This document shows, piece by piece, positions 1 through 8,562 of a stretch of DNA of 49,183 nucleotides. A program made the translations under genes and the position numbers. The stretch is from positions 1 to 49,183 of the forward strand of contig JAQBPQ010000097.1 in assembly GCA_028287445.1 (NCBI GenBank), given 5' to 3'. The notes below the pieces were generated by a model. It saw only the letters and a list, made by a program, of their open reading frames with translations. It did not search any database and was not told the DNA's origin. The stretch comes from Cohnella sp. Lineage in GTDB: Bacteria; Bacillota; Bacilli; Paenibacillales; Paenibacillaceae. The first letter of the stretch is position 1, and each line of letters opens with the position of its first letter.

Positions 1-2
1 GA

Positions 3-1196
3 TTCGGCGAACTGACCATCAAAGGAAGAAACCGGGGTCGATTTGAGGACATGATGGTCCGACAGGTCAAGAAGGCGCTGTCACCGTTTCAACGACTTTC
101 TTACAAAAAAACATATGGACGGCTATATATCGGATTAAACGGGGAGGATTACCCGCGCATTGCCGAACGGCTGACGGACGTGTTCGGTCTTCTCTCGTTC
201 AGTCGCGTCATCCGGTGCGGACACGAACTCAACGAGATTCAGGCGGTCGCGCTGCAGGTCATGCGACAGTTGGATCCTGAGCCGCGTACCTTTAAAGTGA
301 CCGTCAAACGGGCATGGAAAGCATTTCCGCACGGTTCCCAGGAAATGAACCATCTAGTCGGGGCTCATGTTCTCCGGCACACACCGGATTTAAAGGTTAA
401 CGTTCGGGAGCCTGACACCGAGCTGAAAGTGGACATTCAACCGGAAGGTACATACGTGTATGCGGGCGTTGTGAAAGCGGCCGGCGGCTTCCCGCTCGGG
501 ATGAACGGCAAAGCGATGCTTCTGCTGTCCGGCGGAATCGACAGCCCGGTGGCAGGGTGGATGTCCATGCGCAAAGGGCTCGAGGTGGAAGCCGTACATT
601 TTCACAGTTATCCGTTCACCAGCGAGCAGGCCCAAGAGAAAGTAATTACGCTCGCCCAGCGCCTGGCCTACTATGGAGGATCGATCAAGCTGCACATGGT
701 GTCCTTCACTGATTTGCAGACCCGGCTTGTCCGGACCGGCGAAGAGAATCTGATCATCACGCTGATGCGGCGTTCCATGCTCCGTATCGCCGAGAAACTC
801 GCAGAGAAACACGGGGCGCTTGCGATCGTTACCGGCGACAGCTTGGGCCAGGTTGCAAGCCAAACGCTCGGCAGCATGAATGTCATTGGACGCGAAACCT
901 CGCTTCCCCTGCTTCGTCCTCTGGTGATGATGGATAAGCTGGAAATCATCCGCTGCGCCGAAAAAATCGGTACGTTCGAAACGTCGATTTTGCCGTTCGA
1001 GGATTGCTGCACACTGTTCGTGCCGAAGTCGCCCGCGACCAATCCGAATTTGCGCAAAGTCACAAGGGTGGAGGCGCAGCTCGGGGATGAGCTTGACGGT
1101 CTAATCGAGCAAGCGGTGGCCTCGACGGAAACCATCATCTTGACGGAGACTGGCCGTTCGGATGCGGCGGCCTCCGCGGAAGAACGCTGGTTCTGA
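3..1196 (+). CDS. thiI: ThiI, tRNA 4-thiouridine synthase / thiamine thiazole sulfurtransferase (5' end cut off by the window)
   Basis: The reading frame is open from base 3, so the start lies outside the window; 397 residues are visible, probably missing only about ten. The visible start FGELTIKGRNR is the conserved ThiI N-terminus. A THUMP domain follows, then the PP-loop ATP-binding motif LLLSGGIDSPVAGW (near residues 163-176 of the visible part), which adenylates the tRNA uridine. The protein ends about 60 residues after the FEDCCTLFVP segment, so it lacks the C-terminal rhodanese domain of the E. coli enzyme. In Firmicutes the sulfur usually comes from a separate cysteine desulfurase, which would lie upstream and is not visible. 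The role is s4U8 formation in tRNA and sulfur supply to thiazole synthesis. Family assignment is secure. Confidence 0.95.
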   Translation, partial: FGELTIKGRNRGRFEDMMVRQVKKALSPFQRLSYKKTYGRLYIGLNGEDYPRIAERLTDVFGLLSFSRVIRCGHELNEIQAVALQVMRQLDPEPRTFKVTVKRAWKAFPHGSQEMNHLVGAHVLRHTPDLKVNVREPDTELKVDIQPEGTYVYAGVVKAAGGFPLGMNGKAMLLLSGGIDSPVAGWMSMRKGLEVEAVHFHSYPFTSEQAQEKVITLAQRLAYYGGSIKLHMVSFTDLQTRLVRTGEENLIITLMRRSMLRIAEKLAEKHGALAIVTGDSLGQVASQTLGSMNVIGRETSLPLLRPLVMMDKLEIIRCAEKIGTFETSILPFEDCCTLFVPKSPATNPNLRKVTRVEAQLGDELDGLIEQAVASTETIILTETGRSDAAASAEERWF

Positions 1197-1292
1197 AGTC
1201 GTCCCTGAAAGGGATAGATCTATCGATTCGGGGGCAACCCAAAGTATTCGGAGCAGCTTCGAAGGCGATCGTCACGATAGAGGGATGGAGTG

Positions 1293-1327
1293 AGCAGGGA
1301 GCGCTTAATGCGTTTCCCTGCTTTTTT
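1293..1327 (+). terminator. Rho-independent terminator of thiI overlapping the 3' end of the converging TerC gene
   Basis: Arms AGCAGGGA (1293-1300) and TCCCTGCT (1315-1322) enclose a 14-nt loop and are followed by a run of six T (1322-1327). The stop codon of the opposite-strand TerC gene (1305-1307, complement) lies in the loop and its last codons form the right arm, so terminator and coding sequence share the same DNA. Confidence 0.85.
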
Positions 1328-2033
1328 GATCTGCCTGAGCCCGTCGGGCTTTGCCCGTATTCGTCCAGACGCCGGCCACAATGACCAGAGCAACCAGAAC
1401 CGCGATAAACGACCAATTTAGCACCGGATTGTCCGCGAACAACGGCTCGAAACGTTTTTCATGCGTAATCATTTTCGCAGCGGTGTAAGCCAACACACCC
1501 GAGCCGAGGTAGATGATCCAAGAGTACCGTTCGATCACCTTAATGAAGAGCGTACTGCCCCAGACGACAATCGGAATGCTGATGAGCAAGCCGAGCACGA
1601 CCAACTCGACGCTTCCGTGAGCCGCACCCGCGACGGCTATCACATTGTCCAATCCCATGGCGGCGTCGGCGATGATAATGGTTCTTACCGCGGCCCAGAG
1701 GGTGGTGCCAGCCTGAATAGAGTCATGCTCGTTTTGCTGAACGAGCAGCTTAAAGGCGATCCATAACAGCAAAACACCGCCCAGTGCAAGCAACAGAGGA
1801 ATCCGGAGCAGCCAGACGACAAGAATCGTCGCCACGATTCGGACGGTCACCGCCCCGAACGTCCCCCACAACACGGCTTTTTTGTGCCTCTCTTTGGGCA
1901 GATTTCGTGCAGCCATTCCGATCACGATCGCGTTGTCTCCTGCCAACAGTAAATCGATGAACACAATCGTAAACAGAGACGACCAAAATGGCAGTGTGCC
2001 TAAATCGTTGATAAAGCCGGTAATCCCATCCAC
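1305..2033 (-). CDS. TerC family integral membrane protein (probable metal exporter)
   Basis: A 242-residue protein with about seven hydrophobic segments. It carries the two TerC-family acidic membrane motifs, FIDLLLAGDNAIVIGM near the N-terminus and DAAMGLDNVIAVAG in the middle, each with the conserved Asp-Asn pair. The YjbE/YkoY/YceF branch of TerC is linked to Mn2+ efflux and metalation of exported enzymes. I place the start at GTG 2033 (VDGITGF...), after a run of seven G that could serve as a weak ribosome binding site; a TTG at 2057 is the longer alternative. It is divergent from a second TerC gene about 120 bp away. I looked for a yybP-ykoY manganese riboswitch upstream and saw none. 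Substrate is inferred from family only. Confidence 0.85.
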   Translation of the reverse strand: MDGITGFINDLGTLPFWSSLFTIVFIDLLLAGDNAIVIGMAARNLPKERHKKAVLWGTFGAVTVRIVATILVVWLLRIPLLLALGGVLLLWIAFKLLVQQNEHDSIQAGTTLWAAVRTIIIADAAMGLDNVIAVAGAAHGSVELVVLGLLISIPIVVWGSTLFIKVIERYSWIIYLGSGVLAYTAAKMITHEKRFEPLFADNPVLNWSFIAVLVALVIVAGVWTNTGKARRAQADQKSRETH

Positions 2034-2153
2034 GGTCGGTCCCCCCCACAAAGTCAAACGGTAATACGTCCAAGGAGACGGATGGATTCATTTTTTACCG
2101 CCACATATCCTCGCCGGCTTGTACATAAATCTGGGATGAGGGGGAATTTCCGC

Positions 2154-2822
2154 ATGGAGTTCGTGGATCGATTGATCGTTTTTTTTGAAATTACCTTGAT
2201 CAATTTGCTGCTTAGCGGCGACAATGCCGTTGTGATCGCCATGGCCGGACGGAGGCTTCCGGTCATGCAGCGGAGGAAGGCGATAAGGTGGGGAGCCGCG
2301 GCGGCGGTCATACTCCGCTGTATCCTGACGCTGGGAGCTGTGGCGATGCTCGGTGTTCCGTTTCTGCGGTCGGCAGGGGCGCTGCTGCTGTTCGCCATTT
2401 CCTTGCAATTGATGCTCGAACGGGCGGGGGACGCCCGGTTAAAGCCGGCTTCGAGCTTAGCAGGCGCGGTATGGACAATAGTGGCCGCCGATTTCGTCAT
2501 GAGTCTCGACAATGTACTTGCGGTGGCCGCCGTAGCCGACGGGGACGTCGTCATGCTGATCATCGGAATCGCCATGAGCATCCCGATCATCCTTTGGGGC
2601 AGCTCCTTTATTATGCGGATGCTGGACCGGCTGCCGGGACTCTCGTATGCGGGCGGGGCGCTTCTTGCCTATACGGCGGGCGAGATGCTGCTGCACGATT
2701 CCGGCTTGAAACGCATCCTTCCCCCTTTGTCTGCGGAACTGGGGAACACGATTCCTTTTATTGCCGCTGCAATCCTCCTGGCCGCCGCTTTATGGCTTCG
2801 CCGCCGTCATCCTTCAGCTTGA
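2154..2822 (+). CDS. TerC family integral membrane protein, second paralogue
   Basis: A 222-residue polytopic membrane protein with the same two signature motifs as its neighbour: LINLLLSGDNAVVIAM near residues 13-28 and DFVMSLDNVLAVAA near residue 115. ATG 2154 (MEFVDRLIVFFE) is chosen because a GAGGGGG stretch lies about 8-10 nt upstream and homologues begin close to this motif; the frame stays open upstream to 2082. It is divergent from the TerC gene at 1305-2033, so both could share a control region of about 120 bp. The likely role is metal ion (Mn2+) export across the cytoplasmic membrane, inferred from the family. The two proteins are clearly different in sequence, so this is an old duplication, not a recent one. 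Confidence 0.85.
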   Translation: MEFVDRLIVFFEITLINLLLSGDNAVVIAMAGRRLPVMQRRKAIRWGAAAAVILRCILTLGAVAMLGVPFLRSAGALLLFAISLQLMLERAGDARLKPASSLAGAVWTIVAADFVMSLDNVLAVAAVADGDVVMLIIGIAMSIPIILWGSSFIMRMLDRLPGLSYAGGALLAYTAGEMLLHDSGLKRILPPLSAELGNTIPFIAAAILLAAALWLRRRHPSA

Positions 2823-2846
2823 TTCGCGGATTGCAGGAAATGAGAA

Positions 2847-2904
2847 GACGTTTTGCTTACTGGTTTTTTCCCGCGATTTCCATTACACTAAAGCAAAAGA
2901 CGTC
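2847..2904. repeat. Inverted repeat between TerC and LiaI-like genes
   Basis: GACGTTTTGCTT (2847-2858) is repeated inverted as AAGCAAAAGACGTC (2891-2904, with a 2-nt bulge), separated by 32 nt. A TACACT hexamer that could be a -10 box lies just before the right arm (2884-2889). It could be an operator pair or a structured leader; there is no T-run after it, so a terminator is unlikely. Confidence 0.4.
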
Positions 2905-2960
2905 ACGATCCAATCCAAAACGTGTCGTCCGAGAGTCTGCCATGAAGTGGGGGAACCGTC

Positions 2961-3443
2961 GTGAACAAGCAATCCGCCGGCGTGGGCGTTTTGGTGTTGG
3001 CCGCGGGCTTGGTCATTTTGCTGGGCAAGCTGGGAGTCTTCGCCTTTATCGGGTCCGTTTTCTGGCCATTATTTATTCTCATACCCGGGGTGCTTCTGCA
3101 TGTGCTGTATTTCGGCAGAATGGTTCCGTCCGTCACGCTCGTGCCGGCCGGCATCCTGACGGTCGTGTCCGTCATTCTGCTGATCGGCAATTGGTTCGGC
3201 TGGGATTTGATGAGATATCTGTGGCCTTTTTTTCCGTTCGCCGTTGCGGTTGGACTGTATGAATATTACGTTTTCGGCGATTCCCGCCCGCGGACGATTT
3301 GGACGGCGTCGGTCGGACTGGCGCTGCTTTCTGTGATCTTCTTCGGTATGACGCTTCTGTGGACTTGGGGAATATACTTGTTGGCCGCTGTATTGATCGG
3401 GTTTGGCGCTTGGCTGGTGCTCAACCGGCCGCGCATCTGGTGA
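2961..3443 (+). CDS. Small polytopic membrane protein, LiaI/LiaF-like transmembrane region
   Basis: 160 residues, almost entirely hydrophobic, arranged as pairs of short membrane segments (GVGVLVLAAGLVILLGKLG, then VFWPLFILIPGVLLHVLYF, and two further pairs). The pattern G-x-LG followed by FWPL-h-h-IPG is typical of the LiaI/LiaF-type DUF5668 membrane module associated with cell-envelope stress operons. GTG 2961 is used as start, 8 nt after GTGGGGGAA. No LiaF C-terminal domain and no two-component genes are adjacent, so a link to antibiotic stress is only suggested by family. It is followed by the typA promoter and was probably transcribed from its own promoter upstream. Confidence 0.7.
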   Translation: MNKQSAGVGVLVLAAGLVILLGKLGVFAFIGSVFWPLFILIPGVLLHVLYFGRMVPSVTLVPAGILTVVSVILLIGNWFGWDLMRYLWPFFPFAVAVGLYEYYVFGDSRPRTIWTASVGLALLSVIFFGMTLLWTWGIYLLAAVLIGFGAWLVLNRPRIW

Positions 3444-3470
3444 TTCCGATTCGGGATATGTCGATTTAAC

Positions 3471-3506
3471 TTGGCTTTTACCTGTAACTGGCGTATAATA
3501 GAACAG
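3471..3506 (+). promoter_or_regulatory. Sigma-A promoter of typA
   Basis: TTGGCT (3471-3476), a 17-bp spacer and a perfect TATAAT (3494-3499) predict initiation near 3506. The leader before the typA start at 3632 is about 125 nt long and contains a hairpin. Confidence 0.8.
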
Positions 3507-3514
3507 ATGTAGAG

Positions 3515-3540
3515 AAACGTCGGCCTCGCGTCGACGTTTT
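3515..3540 (+). promoter_or_regulatory. Hairpin in the typA 5' leader
   Basis: AAACGTCG (3515-3522) and CGACGTTT (3532-3539) form a perfect 8-bp stem with a 9-nt loop, starting about 9 nt after the predicted transcription start. The few Ts after it suggest an RNA-stabilising or weakly attenuating element at the very 5' end of the transcript. Confidence 0.5.
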
Positions 3541-3631
3541 GTGTTGGAAGGCTTAGTTACCGAGCGCGATGATTATAAACCTAAGATTCCAATTGGGAAC
3601 AGACATAAACAGAGGAGTGGACCACCGAAAC

Positions 3632-5473
3632 ATGCATCCGAGAGACCGTATCCGCAATATTGCCATCATTGCCCACGTTGACCACGGCAAAACGACCTTG
3701 GTCGACCAACTGCTTCGTCAATCCGGCACCTTCCGCGAGCATGAACAAGTTCAGGAACGCGCGATGGACTCGAACGACCTGGAAAGGGAGCGCGGCATTA
3801 CGATTCTGGCTAAAAATACCGCAATCCAATATAAAGATTATCTGATCAATATCGTCGATACTCCGGGACACGCCGACTTCGGCGGTGAGGTAGAACGGAT
3901 TATGAAAATGGTCGACGGCGTGCTGCTCGTCGTAGACGCCTTCGAGGGCTGCATGCCGCAGACCAAATTCGTGCTGCGTAAAGCTCTGCAGCACGGCCTC
4001 ACACCGGTTGTCGTTCTGAATAAAATCGACCGTCCGGCCGCACGCCCGGAGGAAGTCATTGATGAAGTGCTGGAGCTGTTCATTGAGCTCGAAGCCAGCA
4101 ACGAACAGCTGGATTTCCCTGTTGTTTACGCGTCCGGCTTGAACGGCATCGCCAGCACGGATCCCGACATAATCGGCACCACCATGGAGCCGCTCTACGA
4201 GACCATTTTGGAACACATTCCTGCTCCGACTGAAAATCCGGACGAGCCGTTGCAGTTCCTCGTCACACTGCTCGACTACAACGAGTATTTGGGACGGATC
4301 GCCATAGGCCGTGTCAACCGCGGGTGCATTCGCCAAGGACAACCGGTCGCGGTCATGGATCATGACGGTAAGATCCGCCAAGCCCGCATCGAGAAGCTGT
4401 TCGGCTTTCAGGGGCTCAAACGCCACGAAATCGAAGAAGCCGCTGCCGGCGACATTGTCGCTCTCGCAGGCCTTAAAGACATCAACATCGGAGAGACGGT
4501 GGCTGATCCCGCTCATCCCGAACAATTGCCTGTTCTGACCATCGACGAGCCGACGCTGCAAATGACATTCGTCGTCAACAACAGCCCGTTCGCCGGCCGT
4601 GAAGGCAAATGGGTCACCTCCCGCAAACTGCGCGAGCGTCTGTTCAAGGAACTCGAGACCGATGTCAGCCTCAGAGTGGAAGAGACCGACACCCCCGACG
4701 CATTCGTCGTCAGCGGCCGCGGGGAGCTTCACCTCGGCATACTGATCGAGAACATGCGCCGTGAAGGTTTTGAGCTGCAAGTCTCGAAGCCGGAAGTCAT
4801 CATCAAGGTTGTCGGCGGCGTCAAATCCGAACCGATTGAACGCCTGCTCATCGACGTACCGGAGGTGAGCATGGGCGCCGTGATGGAAAGTCTAGGTACG
4901 CGCAAGGCCGAGATGGTCAATTTGATCAATAACGGCAATGGTCAAGTTCGCTTGGAGTTTCTTATTCCGGCCCGCGGCCTGATCGGATACCGGACGAACT
5001 TCCTGACGATGACGAGAGGATACGGTGTCATGAACCACGCGTTCGACGGCTACGGTCCCATTGCGGGCGGGCAAGTCGGCGGGCGCCATCTAGGCGTGCT
5101 CGTCGCGAGCGAATCGGGGACGACGACGCCCTACGGCATGTTGTCCGTAGAAGATCGCGGCATTCTGTTCGTCGAGACGGGAACGGATATTTATGAAGGG
5201 ATGATCGTCGGCGAACATACCCGCGAGAACGACATCATCGTCAACATCTGCAAGGAAAAAGCCTTGAACAACATTCGCACCGCGAACAAAGAAGAAACGA
5301 TCAAATTGAAGGCGCAGCGTCTGATGTCCCTGGAAGAAGCGCTCGAATATTTGAATGACGACGAGTATTGTGAAATTACACCTAAAAGCATCCGTCTTCG
5401 TAAAAAAGTGCTGAATAAAAGCGAACGCGACAGATACGAGAAGCATCGCCGTATGGCAGAAGCCGGGGTTTGA
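3632..5473 (+). CDS. typA: TypA/BipA translational GTPase
   Basis: A 613-residue EF-G-like GTPase. The G domain has the P-loop [17 protein letters not shown] (residues 12-28), switch [17 protein letters not shown] and NKID, followed by domain II, an EF-G-like domain III, domain V and the TypA-specific C-terminal domain ending near [10 protein letters not shown]. TypA binds the ribosome and assists 50S assembly and growth under stress such as cold. ATG 3632 ([19 protein letters not shown]) is preferred over the upstream in-frame ATG 3569 because AGAGGAG precedes it and homologues start here. It has its own promoter and hairpin leader and heads the block typA-ylaH-unknown-LCP, as ylaG does in B. 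subtilis. Confidence 0.97.
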   Translation: MHPRDRIRNIAIIAHVDHGKTTLVDQLLRQSGTFREHEQVQERAMDSNDLERERGITILAKNTAIQYKDYLINIVDTPGHADFGGEVERIMKMVDGVLLVVDAFEGCMPQTKFVLRKALQHGLTPVVVLNKIDRPAARPEEVIDEVLELFIELEASNEQLDFPVVYASGLNGIASTDPDIIGTTMEPLYETILEHIPAPTENPDEPLQFLVTLLDYNEYLGRIAIGRVNRGCIRQGQPVAVMDHDGKIRQARIEKLFGFQGLKRHEIEEAAAGDIVALAGLKDINIGETVADPAHPEQLPVLTIDEPTLQMTFVVNNSPFAGREGKWVTSRKLRERLFKELETDVSLRVEETDTPDAFVVSGRGELHLGILIENMRREGFELQVSKPEVIIKVVGGVKSEPIERLLIDVPEVSMGAVMESLGTRKAEMVNLINNGNGQVRLEFLIPARGLIGYRTNFLTMTRGYGVMNHAFDGYGPIAGGQVGGRHLGVLVASESGTTTPYGMLSVEDRGILFVETGTDIYEGMIVGEHTRENDIIVNICKEKALNNIRTANKEETIKLKAQRLMSLEEALEYLNDDEYCEITPKSIRLRKKVLNKSERDRYEKHRRMAEAGV

Positions 5474-5532
5474 CGACCGATCGCTCCTGATACGGCCGAT
5501 CCAGTGATTGCATGGATAAAGGAGGTGTCGCG

Positions 5533-5850
5533 ATGCAGCAGTGGTTCCATTATCATCCGCTGATTGCTTACGTGCTGATTCTCGCCTTTACGATTTATAT
5601 TTTCAACGCGGTGTTCCGAATGGGACGTCTTCCGATTTTGAAGGAAATTGCCGTGTACCTGATCATGGCGATCGGCTGTCTTATTCTGCTGCTGCTACAG
5701 TTCGACAAGCTGCCGATCATCCAGTGTATGGCCGTGGCCGTCGCGATGATGCTTTTGCTGCGGCTCCGCCAGCTGTACGACAAATTCCGAAATCGTCGCG
5801 GCCCGGGCGAGGGCGGCACACATAACACGGAATCCGCCGGAAGGCAGTGA
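5533..5850 (+). CDS. ylaH: YlaH-like membrane protein
   Basis: 105 residues with three hydrophobic segments (YVLILAFTIYIFNAVF, AVYLIMAIGCLILLLL, IIQCMAVAVAMMLLL) and a basic, hydrophilic tail. Position directly after typA and overall pattern match the YlaH-like family of sporulating Firmicutes, whose function is not known. ATG 5533 is chosen because AAAGGAGG (5518-5525) lies 7 nt upstream; the in-frame ATG at 5512 would overlap that site. It is probably cotranscribed with typA and the next two genes, since no terminator is seen between them. Confidence 0.8.
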   Translation: MQQWFHYHPLIAYVLILAFTIYIFNAVFRMGRLPILKEIAVYLIMAIGCLILLLLQFDKLPIIQCMAVAVAMMLLLRLRQLYDKFRNRRGPGEGGTHNTESAGRQ

Positions 5851-5874
5851 CGAGCGGGAAAGAGGGATGCAACT

Positions 5875-6180
5875 TTGAGCCTCATGGACGCGTTATTTTA
5901 TTGGCTGCAAATGAGGCTTGTGTCCGAGTCTCGTCCCGATGACGAGGCCGCACGGGCGACCATTTTCTTTTTTGCGCAGATTTTGTCGGAAGACCACGAA
6001 CTGACGTCCTATGACATCAGCTCGCAAGACGAAGAGAAGATTTATGTCACCTATACCGTAAACGGCGCTTTGCCACGAACCGTATGGTTCGACCGGGAAG
6101 CGGCCGAACATTTGCTGAACAATCCGGTGCTGAGCAAATCGGAGACAGAGCCGGAAGGAAACCAGGGGGAACATCCATGA
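5875..6180 (+). CDS. Conserved small protein of unknown function between ylaH and the LCP gene
   Basis: 101 residues, soluble, acidic, with no signal peptide and no motif I recognise. The middle reads like a small alpha/beta fold (RATIFFFAQILSEDHELTSY ... KIYVTYTVNGALPRTVWF). TTG 5875 is the start because AGAGGG (5861-5866) sits 8 nt upstream; ATG 5884 would be too far. The stop overlaps the next gene's start in an ATGA arrangement (6177-6180), which indicates translational coupling to the LCP-family enzyme. Codon use looks like the neighbours, so it is probably a real gene; I give it no function. Confidence 0.7.
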   Translation: MSLMDALFYWLQMRLVSESRPDDEAARATIFFFAQILSEDHELTSYDISSQDEEKIYVTYTVNGALPRTVWFDREAAEHLLNNPVLSKSETEPEGNQGEHP

Positions 6181-7274
6181 GCGAACATATGCCGTTGCCA
6201 CCGAGGACGAGAATCCAACCCGCAAAGACTGCTAAAGTCTCGCCACCTCCACGGAAGCCCCGGCGCTTTGCGCGCTTCGTGTTTTCCTTCTTGCTTATCG
6301 TCATTCTGGGTTTGGCTGCCTATGCCGGGTATTTGTTTGTGAAAACCAAAGATACGCTTCATCAAATTGCCAATCCGAACGATAATACCGTGGCGGCTGC
6401 CGATCTCGCCCAAGTTAAGCCGATTGGGCTGCTTGTCATGGGTTTGGATAATCGCCGGGCCACCGGCAGCATGAATACGGACGTCATGATGGCGGCCGTA
6501 TTCAACCCGAAGACGAAGACGGCAACTGTTGTTTCCGTTCCGAGGGATACCGATCTGAACATGACCGGTTACAAAACACGCAAGGCGAACGCGTACTACG
6601 CCCGTTTTCTCTCCATTGCACGAACGGAACAGAATCTGACGGGCGAGAATGCTTCGAAATATGCACGCGACCAGATGAAGGATATGATGTCCAAGTTTTT
6701 CGGCATTCCGATCGATTACGCAGCCGTCCTCGACTTCCAAGGGTTCATTGATGTGGTGAACGCGCTGGGCGGAGTCTCCGTCAATGTAGATCAGGACATG
6801 AGGTATTGGGACAACGCGGACGGCACAAATATCAATCTCAAGAAGGGCCCGCAAGTGCTCAATGGAGAGGATGCACTCGGGTTCGTCCGATACCGGAAGT
6901 CCAAAAACGGCGAAACCCGCGCTTCGAGCGATTTCGAACGGAATGCGCGTCAGGACCAAGTGCTCGGCGCGATCGTGGATAAGATCAAATCGTTCGGCAG
7001 CGTTACGAAGGTAGGCGGCTTGCTCGACGCGATGGGGAGTAACATCCGGACGGATATAGAACAGACGCAAATCGAAAACATGATTAAAACCTATTTTGGC
7101 ATTGATAGGCAGAACGTTCGTTTTATTGCGCTGGAAGGCACGTGGAAAAGCCCTTACGTGTACCTGGATCCCACGAAGCTGGAAGAAGCCAAACAGGCGC
7201 TTAATGAGGAGCTTCAACCGGAAGGCCGCACTTCTTCCACGCCGCCTGCGTCGGCAACATCTGGCAATGGCTGA
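6177..7274 (+). CDS. LytR-CpsA-Psr (LCP) family cell wall polymer transferase
   Basis: 365 residues: a short cytoplasmic N-terminus rich in Pro/Arg, one membrane anchor (about residues 34-56, FVFSFLLIVILGLAAYAGYLF) and an extracellular LCP domain. Family hallmarks are present: LLVMGLDNR, an SVPRDTDLNM segment with the conserved Arg and Asp, YAAVLDFQGFIDVVNALGGV and the D-R-x-RQ segment (SSDFERNARQDQVLGAIV). LCP enzymes transfer teichoic acids or other anionic polymers from undecaprenyl carriers to peptidoglycan at the outer membrane face. ATG 6177 overlaps the stop of the preceding gene and has AGGGGGA upstream. The tail is Ser/Thr/Pro-rich and low complexity. The precise polymer is not predictable from here. 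Confidence 0.9.
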   Translation: MSEHMPLPPRTRIQPAKTAKVSPPPRKPRRFARFVFSFLLIVILGLAAYAGYLFVKTKDTLHQIANPNDNTVAAADLAQVKPIGLLVMGLDNRRATGSMNTDVMMAAVFNPKTKTATVVSVPRDTDLNMTGYKTRKANAYYARFLSIARTEQNLTGENASKYARDQMKDMMSKFFGIPIDYAAVLDFQGFIDVVNALGGVSVNVDQDMRYWDNADGTNINLKKGPQVLNGEDALGFVRYRKSKNGETRASSDFERNARQDQVLGAIVDKIKSFGSVTKVGGLLDAMGSNIRTDIEQTQIENMIKTYFGIDRQNVRFIALEGTWKSPYVYLDPTKLEEAKQALNEELQPEGRTSSTPPASATSGNG

Positions 7275-7290
7275 CTCCATACCCGCCGCT

Positions 7291-7319
7291 TTTAAACAAG
7301 GCGGGCTCTATGCTATAAT
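7291..7319 (+). promoter_or_regulatory. Promoter of the PPOX-like gene with an overlapping inverted repeat
   Basis: TTTAAA (7291-7296), a 17-bp spacer and TGCTATAAT (7311-7319, extended -10). The -35 lies in the loop between CCCGCC and GGCGGG (about 7282-7306), a 6-bp inverted repeat that could be the LCP terminator without a T-run, or an operator. Confidence 0.6.
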
Positions 7320-7352
7320 GGTGCCAGACTATAGCGGTAAGGAGGGCTGCGA

Positions 7353-7808
7353 ATGACGGAAACGTTAACGGCATTGCCCGAAGCGCTCTTCACCCAGCTC
7401 CAGCACGAGAACTTCGTTCTTCTTCACACGGTTGACGCGGAAAGCGGAAGCCCCACTTCCAGCGCCATCTCGTGGATTTACGCGGTAAATGCAGGTAAGC
7501 TGCGATTTGCCCTCGACGGCCGTTCTCGGCTGATCGAGAATTTGAAGGCTCATCCCGAGGTCAGCGTGACACTGTTCGGCGGGGGCAGCGTCCATGCCGT
7601 TTATGGTCCGACCAAAGTACTGACCGATAAGCTCGAAGGGGTACCCTTCCCGCTTGCTTGTGTGGACATCGAAGTTATCGCGGTGCGCGACGCTATGTTT
7701 TACGGCGCCCGTCTGTCCGTTCAACCCGAGTATGAGAAAACGTATGACAAAAGAGCGGCCGACCGCTTGGACGGTCAAGTGTTCGACGCCATGAAGAAAG
7801 CCCAGTGA
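7353..7808 (+). CDS. Pyridoxamine 5'-phosphate oxidase-like flavin-binding split-barrel protein (YlaL-like)
   Basis: 151 residues. The first half matches the split-barrel fold of the PPOX family: LLHTVDAESGSPTSSAISWIYAV, then KLRFALDGRSRLIENLKAHP and VSVTLFGGG, the region that binds FMN or a related cofactor in this family. It sits in the yla block (typA-ylaH-LCP-this-ylaJ-ylaK), where B. subtilis also has a PPOX-like gene, ylaL. ATG 7353 follows a TAAGGAGGG site at good distance. It has its own extended -10 promoter and ends in a strong terminator. The enzymatic reaction is unknown; it is too short and divergent to be assumed a true PdxH. Confidence 0.8.
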   Translation: MTETLTALPEALFTQLQHENFVLLHTVDAESGSPTSSAISWIYAVNAGKLRFALDGRSRLIENLKAHPEVSVTLFGGGSVHAVYGPTKVLTDKLEGVPFPLACVDIEVIAVRDAMFYGARLSVQPEYEKTYDKRAADRLDGQVFDAMKKAQ

Positions 7809-7830
7809 GCTTAATCACTGGGCTTTCTGT
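7797..7830. terminator. Terminator between the converging PPOX-like and YlaJ genes
   Basis: A perfect 12-bp stem AAAGCCCAGTGA (7797-7808) / TCACTGGGCTTT (7815-7826) with a 6-nt loop. The last codons and stop codon of the PPOX-like gene form the left arm. Its place between two converging genes suggests it serves both strands. Confidence 0.8.
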
Positions 7831-8390
7831 CATTTGCGGCCGCTGTGGGCGTTGGCCGTCCCGAGGTTTTGAGGCGATGGCCGCGGTACGACACTCCGAG
7901 GAAACTGGGGAACGAGCCGTCCGACCATATCGGCGAGCTCCTCCGCAAACCCGGCGACCGGGCGTCCATGCTGCACGTCCGTCCTGATTTCGCGGATCCG
8001 CTGGGCCATGTCGATGTCCGCCGTTACCACAGCGTCTGCGCCGTAAGGATCTTTGTGGAAGGCTTCGGCCACGGCATATTTGGTCGTTCCGACACGAGAC
8101 CGGTCCATCTTGGGATCCACATCGAGGCCGACGATGGCGTATTTACCGAAGACGACGCAATTGGCGCCGTTGACGCCATGGACACCGCGTGCCAGCATTT
8201 CGAGATGCGACGCTCTCGTATTCGAATTCGGATGGTTCTGTCCGCGGGCACCGGGGACCATATTCTGCACTTTGACTCTGGCTTTTTGCGCGGAGGGGGC
8301 CGCTTGCGGATTGCCGCAGCCAGACATTCCGATCGTCGCCGCCGTCAGCAGCAGGACGGCCGCGCAAACCCATTTTTTCCTTTTGCCCAA
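7830..8390 (-). CDS. ylaJ: YhcN/YlaJ family sporulation lipoprotein
   Basis: 186 residues with a lipoprotein signal (GKRKKWVCAAVLLLTAA then lipobox MSGC, lipidated Cys near residue 23). The body has the YhcN/YlaJ pattern of a small BON-like alpha/beta domain (VVFGKYAIVGLDVDPKMDRS ... TKYAVAEAFHKDPYGADAVV). Family members are spore-associated lipoproteins that affect germination. The start is TTG 8390: AGGTGG lies 8 nt upstream and the signal peptide begins at once, whereas longer in-frame starts up to 8513 have no ribosome binding site. It is divergent from ylaK and convergent with the PPOX-like gene, matching the neighbourhood in Bacillus where ylaJ and ylaK adjoin. Confidence 0.85.
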   Translation of the reverse strand: MGKRKKWVCAAVLLLTAATIGMSGCGNPQAAPSAQKARVKVQNMVPGARGQNHPNSNTRASHLEMLARGVHGVNGANCVVFGKYAIVGLDVDPKMDRSRVGTTKYAVAEAFHKDPYGADAVVTADIDMAQRIREIRTDVQHGRPVAGFAEELADMVGRLVPQFPRSVVPRPSPQNLGTANAHSGRK

Positions 8391-8562
8391 CTGTGTCACC
8401 ACCTGGTTTGGAGGGATTCGTTTATTCCCCGATAAGTACGCGAGCATTCGCTTTTGGGGAGCCCCCGAGTTTTCAAGAGAAAGGCTTATGCTTACCTCTT
8501 TAGTGTTCTCCATAAAATTCAGGTCTATGACAAAATTCGCCGAAACCCGGGAGGGACCACCG

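Noticed and set aside
1990-2160. yybP-ykoY manganese riboswitch before the TerC genes
   Set aside because: The conserved riboswitch core sequences were not found and the divergent gap is too short to hold it comfortably.
3581-4780. 399-codon open frame antisense to typA
   Set aside because: Same reason: the sense frame is a complete TypA and the antisense protein shows no recognisable motif.
6051-7280. 409-codon open frame antisense to the LCP gene
   Set aside because: Sense frame has all LCP motifs; the antisense frame spans two genes and an operon junction.
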